Below, in pieces: positions 57,705 to 64,000 of a DNA stretch of 64,000 nt. This DNA is from Massilia polaris (lineage in GTDB: Bacteria; Pseudomonadota; Gammaproteobacteria; Burkholderiales; Burkholderiaceae_D), in assembly GCF_012927275.1 (NCBI RefSeq), contig NZ_JABBGG010000001.1, positions 310,001-374,000 of the forward strand, given 5' to 3'. The position numbers and the translations under genes are program-made. The notes beneath the pieces are model-generated. The model was not told the origin of the DNA. It saw only the letters and a list, made by a program, of their open reading frames with translations, and made no database searches. Positions within the stretch are counted from its first letter, which is position 1. Each line of letters starts with the position of its first letter.

Positions 57705-57887
57705 TAGAGATTTTCACGTGGGCCAAGCATCCGAAAAGCTTCGTGTCGCTCGACAGCGCGGACCATCTGCTAAGCCACAAAAGCGATGCTGTCGACATCG
57801 CCAACGTCATTGCCGCCTGGAGCGAGCGCTATCTACCGCAAGCTCCCAGATAACCGTTGCGCACCAAGCAGCGCACCTAAGGCGCCG
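57705..57887 (+). pseudogene. Duplicated 3' end of the alpha/beta hydrolase gene
   Basis: Aligns base for base with 46978-47160 (offset 10727, no indels) with scattered substitutions, including codons giving KSDAVDIANV for [10 protein letters not shown] and LPQAPR for LPQTPR. Encodes only the last 48 residues; no start. First of three collinear segments. Confidence 0.9.
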
Positions 57888-57888
57888 T

Positions 57889-58258
57889 TTGCTGTAGCGT
57901 CGTACGCCTGCCCATCGCTGAGCGCCGATCATGGCAGCCAGGCGATGGCTGCCATGCCGATGGAAGAGATGGCGGGATGCCACGACATGGATCCGGAGCA
58001 GCCCAGCCTGTGCCGCGCGTATGGACAGGCCGGGAATCAGTCGCTCGACAAGCCGGCAGTCCCGCCGCTGCAGCCTTTCCTGGCGGTCGGCTTTGGCCTT
58101 TCGGTGACTGCGCCGGATGCCAATCATCTTCCTGCTTTCGCATTCCCGCGCAACACCTTCCTTACCCGCGCGACGGCGCCTCCGCTTGCCATTCGCAACT
58201 GCTGCTTCCGCATTTAATCCTCCCGCTTGCTTTGCTTTCATTTCGCTGCGCGTCTGCG
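57889..58258 (+). pseudogene. Duplicated small Cys/Met protein gene without signal peptide
   Basis: Aligns with 47917-48286 (offset 9972, no indels) and begins inside the signal peptide region, directly joined to the hydrolase fragment, so 756 bases of the original are missing between them. Substitutions change QRSLCHAYG to QPSLCRAYG. The frame from 57786 fuses part of the hydrolase shadow to ASYACPSLSADH..CCFRI, but there is no signal peptide or ribosome site. Confidence 0.9.
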
Positions 58259-58714
58259 AGCGGCGCTGATCATGGCCACGCTTCCCTTCGCGCTGGCCGG
58301 CGGGGTCTGGCTGCTGTGGGCGCTTGGGCATCACGTGGCCGTTGCGAGCGCGGTCGGATTCATTGCGCTGGCTGGCGTGGCGGCCGAGTTTGGCGTCATC
58401 ATGCTGATCTACCTGAAGCACGCGTGGGAAGACCGGATACGAGACGGCAAACATTCCGAAGCGGACCTGCTCGATGCGATACGCGACGGCGCGGTGTTGC
58501 GGGGGCGGCCCAAGGCGATGACGGTGGCGGTCATCATCGGCGGCCTGATCCCGATTGTCGTCGCTTCCGGCACCGGTTCGGAAATCATGCAGCGCATCGC
58601 TGCGCCGATGGTGGGCGGGATGATCACCGCGCCGCTGTTATCGATGTTTGTGGTGCCGGCGGTGTACCTGTTGATGCGTCGGCGCGAAGTGAGGTAGGCG
58701 CTCCCTAAGCCGTA
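58259..58714 (+). pseudogene. Duplicated 3' end of cusA
   Basis: Aligns with 53877-54332 (offset 4382, no indels) with about ten substitutions seen by eye. Encodes the last helices ([19 protein letters not shown] onward). A C-to-T change makes TAG at 58695-58697, ending the protein at REVR seven residues before the original end. Joined directly to the preceding segment, so 5590 bases of cusC, cusB and most of cusA are deleted in this copy. Confidence 0.92.
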
Positions 58715-59058
58715 AAGTTGCCGCGCCGGAATAAATCCTGGCGCTCCGCCGTTACGCTCTGGACCAGGCGGGAGTTGCGCGAACGCGACATTCTGGAAGG
58801 AATGGTCGCTTTCGGCAAATTTAATTTGCACAAAGAAAGGATTTGGCGATTTAAATTGGAAATTGCATACTAGAATAAACAACTGCTTGCCTTGACATTG
58901 CGCAAGGAATAGAGTGATTCTAATTCGCACTTGTATAGACAAGTATGTGTCGGCAGTGTGAAGGCGGGTTTTTGTATTGCAGCTTTGGAGAGCGATGCGC
59001 AATCAGCCAGGCTGGCGGTGGCGCAGGTGCATATGCAGCATAAATTAGCGGAGATTAA
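58715..59058. other. Intergenic region before the second TonB receptor
   Basis: 344 bases, no gene. The AT-rich part after 58800 carries TTGACA at 58892-58897 as a candidate -35. GTGATTCTAATTCGCAC at 58914-58930 is an imperfect palindrome loosely like a Fur box, fitting the iron-type genes downstream, but the match is weak. A CGGAGATT ribosome site precedes the ATG at 59059. Confidence 0.35.
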
Positions 59059-61767
59059 ATGTCTTATAAAAATGTACCAACAGCAACAGCATTAGGTCTT
59101 TTACTGTTGAGCCAAGGCTCATACGCGCAGCAGGCAGCAGTACCCGGCAACACCGACAAAGCCGCTCCGATGGAGCGTGTGCAGATCACCGGCAGCCGCA
59201 TTAACCTCAAGCAGGAACAGATTTCCGGCGTTGGTCCCGTCACGGTGATCGATGCGGACGCCATCCAGCGCTCGGGCGCCATTTCCATTGAGACCCTTCT
59301 GCAGCGCATGCCATCGTCGGCAGGTACCGCCGGCAACCAGGGCAGCGCCTACTGGACCAGCAACGGCTACGGCACCACCCAGGTCAACCTGCGCGGCCTC
59401 GGCATCGACCGCACCCTGGTACTGCTGAACGGCCGCCGCGTCGTCGCCGGCGGCACCGGCGCCAACAGCTCGGTCGACCTGAACATGATCCCGGTCGCGA
59501 TGATCGAGCGCGTCGAGGTACTGAAGGACGGCGCATCCGCCATCTACGGCGCCGACGCCGTCGCCGGCGTGGTCAACATCATCACCAAGAAAGCCATCGA
59601 CGGCGTCGAGATGTCTGTCCGCTACGGCAAGACCGGGCAGAGCGACGGCGAGGAAAAAGCCGCCGACATCGTTTGGGGCACGCGCAGCGACCGCGGCTCG
59701 ATGATGGCCTCGCTGAACTACTCCGAAAGCGGGGACGTCAACCTGGCCTCTCGTGCGCCATGCGCACTGTTCGAGGACGACGGCAAGCTGGTCTGCTCGG
59801 GCAGCTCGTCGACCATCGGCGGTCGCGCGCGCCTTGCTGACGGGCGGCGCGTCAATTTCAACCAGGACCTGGGCGGCAATCCGCGCGGCTTCGAGACCTA
59901 CTCCGCAGCCAAACACGGCTACAACAGCAACCCGTTCCTGAACGCGGTCAACCCGATCAAGCGCGTCGGTGTCAGCGCCTTCGGTAAATTGAACCTGAAC
60001 GACAATGTCGAGCTGTTCACGGAATTGATGTTCACCAATCGCCAATCCGAGCAGCTGGCCACGCCCGGCGCGATCGGCGCCAACCGTCCGATCCGTATCG
60101 CGGCATCGCACCCGACCAACCCGACCGGCCAGGACCTGGTACTGGAACGCCGCCGCGTGGCTGAAGTCGGCCCGCGCAACTTCTTTCAGGAGACCAACAC
60201 TTTCCGCATCGCTACCGGCCTGGCCGGCGCGATCAACGACAAGTGGGACTGGTCGGCATCGGTCAACTGGGGCCGCAATACCGGCGTCGACGGCATGACC
60301 AACATCATCAACCTCGACCGGGTCGATGCCACGCTGGACGCCGCCAACTGCGGCAAGACCCCGACTTCCGCACCTTGCGGCAACTACCTCGGCTACGGCA
60401 ATCTTACCCCGGCGGTGCTGGACTACATCCACTTCGACACCCGCGACAACGGCGGCAACGACCAGAAGAGCTTCAATGCCGGCGTCAGCGGCGAGCTGTT
60501 CAACATGCCAGCGGGCGCGGTCGGCTTCGCGACCGGCTTCGAGTATCGCCAGGAAAAAGGCTGGCGCGATCCAGACAGCCTGATCGTCTCCGGCGCTGCC
60601 AATACCAACCGCCAGGACCCGATCGCCGGCGAGTACAGCGCGCGCGAAGTCTTTGCCGAATTGTCGGTGCCGCTGCTGGCCAAGCTGCCGCTGGTCGACT
60701 CGCTCACCCTGAACGGCGCAGCGCGCTATTCGGACTACAGCCTGTTCGGCTCGAAGAGCACTTACAAAGTGGGCCTGGACTGGCAAGTGATCCCATCCCT
60801 GAAACTGCGCGCCAACAAGTCGACCGCGTTCCGCGTGCCGAACGTACCCGAGCTGTTTGGCGGCGTGTCAGAGGGCAACCTGACCACGACCGATCCTTGC
60901 AACAGCTGGAACCTGCAAGACCCGAGCTCCAACATCTATAAGAACTGCCAGGCGTCGCGCGTGCCGGTCGGCTTCAAGCAGTTCGGCCCGTCGATCCTGA
61001 CCACCGGCGGCGGCAACGTCAACCTGGAACCGGAAGACGCCGACACCTTCACCGTGGGCGCGGTGTGGACGCCGTCGAAGTCCGTCACGCTGACCCTCGA
61101 CTACTTCAACATCGAGATCAATAACGCGATCGAAACGGTGCCGGGCTCGACCAAGCTGTCGGTCTGCTACAACTCGCCGGGCCTGGCGCACATCTTCTGC
61201 AGCCCATCGAGCTTCACGCGCGAGCCTGCGACCGGAGAGATCAACTTCCTGTCGTCGCAGCCAGCCAACGCGGCGCAGCAGCGCGTCTCCGGCATCGACC
61301 TCGGTGCGATGTACGACTTCCGTGCCTACGGCTGGAACGTGGCGCTCAACGGTGACGTATCACGCCTGAACCGCTTCGACGTCGCGCCATTCCCTGGCGG
61401 CGACATCATCGAGTACGCAGGCAAGATCACCGGCGGACGCGGCAGCTACGCCGAGTGGCGCGCCGCCACCGGTTTGACCGCGGCAAACGGTCCTTGGTCG
61501 GGTTCGTATAACATCCAGTACATCGGATCGGCGGACGACATCAATGCATCGGCAGGCGACATCGGTGCGCGCGCGCCGAGCGTGGCGTATCACAACGCCA
61601 GCGTGAAGTATGCGTTCAACAAGGCCATGACGCTGTCGTTCGGCGTCGACAACCTGTTGGACAAGGCGCCGCCGTTTATCCAGAGCTGGACCGACGGTAA
61701 CACCGACACGATGACCTACGACCTGCTCGGCCGCCGCTGGCACGCGCGCCTGGGCTACCGTTTTTAA
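59059..61767 (+). CDS. TonB-dependent receptor of the PepSY reductase module
   Basis: 902 residues with a signal peptide about 1-23 (LLLSQGSYAQ). Plug: MERVQITGSRINLKQEQISG, then DAIQRSGAISIETLLQRMPS, NLRGLGIDRTLVLLNGRRVV and VEVLKDGASAIYGADAVAGV; barrel ends in HARLGYRF with a terminal Phe. The plug style (TLLQRMPS, RTLVLLNGRR) is that of IroN/BtuB-like catalogue members with unknown ligand. The two PepSY genes 72 bases downstream, one carrying a reductase, suggest an iron-chelate ligand (siderophore or heme). Confidence 0.92.
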   Translation: MSYKNVPTATALGLLLLSQGSYAQQAAVPGNTDKAAPMERVQITGSRINLKQEQISGVGPVTVIDADAIQRSGAISIETLLQRMPSSAGTAGNQGSAYWTSNGYGTTQVNLRGLGIDRTLVLLNGRRVVAGGTGANSSVDLNMIPVAMIERVEVLKDGASAIYGADAVAGVVNIITKKAIDGVEMSVRYGKTGQSDGEEKAADIVWGTRSDRGSMMASLNYSESGDVNLASRAPCALFEDDGKLVCSGSSSTIGGRARLADGRRVNFNQDLGGNPRGFETYSAAKHGYNSNPFLNAVNPIKRVGVSAFGKLNLNDNVELFTELMFTNRQSEQLATPGAIGANRPIRIAASHPTNPTGQDLVLERRRVAEVGPRNFFQETNTFRIATGLAGAINDKWDWSASVNWGRNTGVDGMTNIINLDRVDATLDAANCGKTPTSAPCGNYLGYGNLTPAVLDYIHFDTRDNGGNDQKSFNAGVSGELFNMPAGAVGFATGFEYRQEKGWRDPDSLIVSGAANTNRQDPIAGEYSAREVFAELSVPLLAKLPLVDSLTLNGAARYSDYSLFGSKSTYKVGLDWQVIPSLKLRANKSTAFRVPNVPELFGGVSEGNLTTTDPCNSWNLQDPSSNIYKNCQASRVPVGFKQFGPSILTTGGGNVNLEPEDADTFTVGAVWTPSKSVTLTLDYFNIEINNAIETVPGSTKLSVCYNSPGLAHIFCSPSSFTREPATGEINFLSSQPANAAQQRVSGIDLGAMYDFRAYGWNVALNGDVSRLNRFDVAPFPGGDIIEYAGKITGGRGSYAEWRAATGLTAANGPWSGSYNIQYIGSADDINASAGDIGARAPSVAYHNASVKYAFNKAMTLSFGVDNLLDKAPPFIQSWTDGNTDTMTYDLLGRRWHARLGYRF

Positions 61768-61839
61768 GTATTTGCCAACGCCGTACCCGCGCAGCCGCTA
61801 GTACCTGCGCGGGAACGGCGACTTTACATCGGAATCAGA

Positions 61840-62532
61840 ATGCAATTATCTTTCTGGACACGCCGTGCCCATAAGTGGCTTGGGCTGGTCGTCGGCGTTC
61901 AGGCCCTGCTGTGGATGATCAGCGGCCTGTACATGGTCATCGTGCCGCTCGACGTCATCCATGGTGACCACCTTGCCCACGTTTTCACGGAGCCGCTCAA
62001 ACCCGGCGCGACCCGCATCGCGCAGGATAAGCTAGCGGAGCTCTATCCGGGCATCACGTCCGTTCGCCTGAAGAACATGCTCGGCAAGGAAGTCTACGAG
62101 ATCAGGCAGGGCAAGGACGCAGCGCTTGTCGACGTGACCACCGGAGCGAAGCTAAGCCCGCTGGACCGCGACACGATCATGGCCCTGGCGGAAGAATCCC
62201 ACGTTGGCGAAGGCAGCATTCGCGGCATCGAATGGATAACCAAGGCGCCGTCCGAGGTGGGCAAGCGTCCGGTGCCGCTGTGGGCGGTCCATTACGAAGA
62301 AGCCGGCGACACCACGCTGTATTTTTCGCCGCACACCGGCGACCTGGTCGCACGCCGCCACAATCTGTGGCGCATCTTCGATTTCGTTTGGATGCTGCAC
62401 ATCATGGACTACGACACCCGCGACAACGTCAATAACACTTTGCTGCGCATCGCCTCGATGACAGGCGTCGCGTTCGCGCTCAGCGGCGCATGGCTGCTGC
62501 TGCACAGTTTCAAGCGGAGGAAGCAAGCATGA
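61840..62532 (+). CDS. PepSY-associated membrane protein
   Basis: 230 residues. N-terminal RRAHKWLGLVVGVQALLWMI transmembrane helix (HKWLG motif of PepSY-TM proteins), a periplasmic PepSY-like domain in between (VYEIRQGKDAALVDVTTGAK and TTLYFSPHTGDLVARRHNLW), then the RIFDFVWMLHIMDYDTRDN motif and a second C-terminal helix. His residues at both membrane ends (HKWLG, MLHIMD) may bind heme. Overlaps the next gene by 4 bases (ATGA); the next protein repeats the same architecture before its reductase part. Confidence 0.88.
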   Translation: MQLSFWTRRAHKWLGLVVGVQALLWMISGLYMVIVPLDVIHGDHLAHVFTEPLKPGATRIAQDKLAELYPGITSVRLKNMLGKEVYEIRQGKDAALVDVTTGAKLSPLDRDTIMALAEESHVGEGSIRGIEWITKAPSEVGKRPVPLWAVHYEEAGDTTLYFSPHTGDLVARRHNLWRIFDFVWMLHIMDYDTRDNVNNTLLRIASMTGVAFALSGAWLLLHSFKRRKQA

Positions 62533-64000
62533 CTCCCTGGATGAGGAAGATCCATAAGTGGGTGGGGCTCGTCATCGCCATCCAGTTCGTGCTGTGGATG
62601 GCCAGTGGCGTGGTCATGAGCCTTCTCGACGCGAAAAAGGTAGCGGGCCGCGAGTTCCGCATCATGCCGGCCGCCGCACCTGCCTGGCCTGGGAACGTGA
62701 TGCCGGTCGATGCAGTGCTGGCAAAGAGCCGCGCGCAAGTGATGAACATCTCGTCGGGCTGGCTGCTTGACCGGCCCGTGTACCAGCTGGTGAACGACAA
62801 GGCCACCTGGATGGTCGATGCGGTCAAGGGAACCCCGGTGGCGCTTGACGAAGGCCTGGCGATGCGCATTGCGCAGGCATCGTACTCTGGCAGCGGCACG
62901 CCGGCCGGCGCGCGACTGCTCAACTACACGCCCGAGACCCGCAAGCACAAGGAGCCGGTGTGGGGCATCGATTTCAACGATGCCGATGACACCACCGTCT
63001 ATGTGTCAGCCAACAGCGGCAAGGTGCTCGAACACCGCAACAGCACCTGGCGGCTATTCGACTTCTTCTGGATGCTGCACATCATGGATTACGTCGAGCG
63101 CGAGAACTTCAATAATAAGCTCCTCGTGACGAGCGCGGTGGGCGGCCTGTTCATGGCCCTGACCGGCGTGTGGCTGCTGGTCACCAGCTTCCGGCTGGCC
63201 GAGTTCATTCCGCAGCGGCTGCGCCGCGCCAGCAGCATCAATGTGTACGGCGACGACGGCGGCAAACTGCGCGCGGTTGCAGCATCGGCTGGAGACACCG
63301 TGTTCCAGGCACTGGCGCGCGACGGCCTGCAGCTGCCGTCCAACTGCGGCGGCGGCCAGAGTTGCGGCCTTTGCGGAGTGCGCTGCATTGGCAAAGCCCC
63401 CAAGCCGACCAGCGCGGACCGTGCGCTGCTGTCGCCTGAAAAGCTGGCGGCCGGCTTCCGGCTGGCCTGCAACCTTCCAGTCGACAGCAGTGTCGAGATC
63501 GAAGTCGCCGGCGGCGCTGCACTGTCAACGGAGTACGAAGCGACCGTCACCAGCGTGCGCGCCGTCACGCCGTTCCTGCGCGAGATCACGATCCGTCCGG
63601 ATGCCAAAGTCGAATGCCGGCCGGGCTCGTACATCCAGGTCCACGTGCCCGATTACCAGCGCGACGCCGCGCACATCGAGCTGCCTGACGAACATCGCGA
63701 CGCCTGGAGCACGCTCACGCTGCCGCAGCAGCTGGTCAACGCTGAGCCGCTGCGCCGTTCGTATTCGCTGGCGGTACCGGTGGAGAAGTGCGGCGGACAG
63801 CTGACGCTGCTCGTGCGCTTCATGCCAGGCGCACAGCCGGGAAAAGGATCGAGCTATATGTACACGCTGAAAGAGGGCGAGAAGGTCCGGTTCAGTGGCG
63901 CGTTTGGCGACTTCGCGATCAAGCCGGGCGGACGCGAGAAGGTCTTCATTGGCGGCGGGGCTGGCATGGCGCCGCTTCGCGCGATGATCCATTCACTGCT
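62529..64000 (+). CDS. PepSY-membrane protein fused to [2Fe-2S] ferredoxin and NqrF-like flavin reductase, 3' end outside window
   Basis: Open from the ATG at 62529 to the window edge (490 residues seen). Residues 1-225 repeat the PepSY-TM architecture (KIHKWVGLVIAIQFVLWMAS; FDFFWMLHIMDYVERENF; second helix about 200-217). Residues about 235-325 are a plant-type ferredoxin domain with Cys273, Cys279, Cys282 (NCGGGQSCGLCGVRC) and Cys314 (RLACNL), spaced as in NqrF. From about 330 follows the ferredoxin-NADP reductase module: FAD motif RRSYSLAVP and VFIGGGAGMAPLRAM, the NqrF GGGAGMAP signature. Predicted to pass electrons from NAD(P)H across or to the membrane, probably to reduce ferric chelates. 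Confidence 0.9.
   Translation, partial: MTPWMRKIHKWVGLVIAIQFVLWMASGVVMSLLDAKKVAGREFRIMPAAAPAWPGNVMPVDAVLAKSRAQVMNISSGWLLDRPVYQLVNDKATWMVDAVKGTPVALDEGLAMRIAQASYSGSGTPAGARLLNYTPETRKHKEPVWGIDFNDADDTTVYVSANSGKVLEHRNSTWRLFDFFWMLHIMDYVERENFNNKLLVTSAVGGLFMALTGVWLLVTSFRLAEFIPQRLRRASSINVYGDDGGKLRAVAASAGDTVFQALARDGLQLPSNCGGGQSCGLCGVRCIGKAPKPTSADRALLSPEKLAAGFRLACNLPVDSSVEIEVAGGAALSTEYEATVTSVRAVTPFLREITIRPDAKVECRPGSYIQVHVPDYQRDAAHIELPDEHRDAWSTLTLPQQLVNAEPLRRSYSLAVPVEKCGGQLTLLVRFMPGAQPGKGSSYMYTLKEGEKVRFSGAFGDFAIKPGGREKVFIGGGAGMAPLRAMIHSL

Noticed and set aside
58227-58697. 156-codon frame that looks like a small RND protein
   Set aside because: It is the truncated duplicate of the cusA end with a premature stop, lacking any start of its own.

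Overview
The window is high-GC chromosomal DNA of a Gram-negative betaproteobacterium. The gene order lepA-lepB-DUF4845-rnc-era-recO-pdxJ-acpS, with uvrC-pgsA and tRNA genes after it, together with TonB receptors, GH92/GH20 enzymes and protein style, suggests the Oxalobacteraceae (Massilia/Duganella/Telluria-like). That placement is inferred from gene order and protein resemblance read by eye, not from a search.

Layout. (1) 1-9127 is a conserved housekeeping block, all on + and mostly overlapping by a few bases: translation (EF4, Era, RNase III), export (signal peptidase), repair (RecO, UvrC), PLP and acyl-carrier-protein biosynthesis, and phosphatidylglycerophosphate synthase. (2) 9219-9721 holds three identical tRNA-Gly(GCC) genes and one tRNA-Cys(GCA), with a strong promoter and two hairpin terminators. 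(3) 9863-20262 is an accessory zone. Intact modules are a MarR/CMD/redoxin/glutamine-amidotransferase-thioredoxin redox operon, a LysR-dkgB pair, a cyclase-MoaF pair, a CzcE-like protein and an orphan betaine-type binding protein. Between them lie many truncated gene pieces: FGE, xanthine dehydrogenase, DUF4126, MOSC, aldehyde dehydrogenase, GGDEF-EAL, aldo/keto reductase and MFS.

(4) 20825-43344 is one large glycan-utilization locus. It has a TonB receptor, a tryptophan-halogenase-like flavoprotein, a GH2 beta-mannosidase, two GH92 alpha-mannosidases, a LacI regulator, an AGE-family epimerase, a PfkB sugar kinase, two sugar MFS permeases and a GH20 hexosaminidase. The set fits stepwise trimming of mannose- and GlcNAc-containing glycans (N-glycan or mannan-like), import of mannose, and conversion to fructose and then fructose phosphate. 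(5) 43599-46155 is an organic-peroxide module: ohr and an exported hydrolase between two OhrR-like MarR genes, with three palindromic operator-like boxes. (6) 46153-54333 starts with an IS3 remnant, then an alpha/beta hydrolase, a Met/His-rich EF-hand protein, a small Cys/Met protein and a CusCBA copper/silver efflux pump whose adaptor carries a fused CusF domain. A YceI protein and a YtcJ-like amidohydrolase follow.

(7) 57705-58714 is a collinear, internally deleted second copy of the copper region (hydrolase end, small Cys/Met protein, CusA end), i.e. a decayed duplication. (8) 59059-64000 is a TonB receptor followed by two PepSY membrane proteins. The second is fused to a [2Fe-2S] ferredoxin and an NqrF-like flavin reductase and runs off the window; together they look like a siderophore/heme uptake and inner-membrane reduction module.
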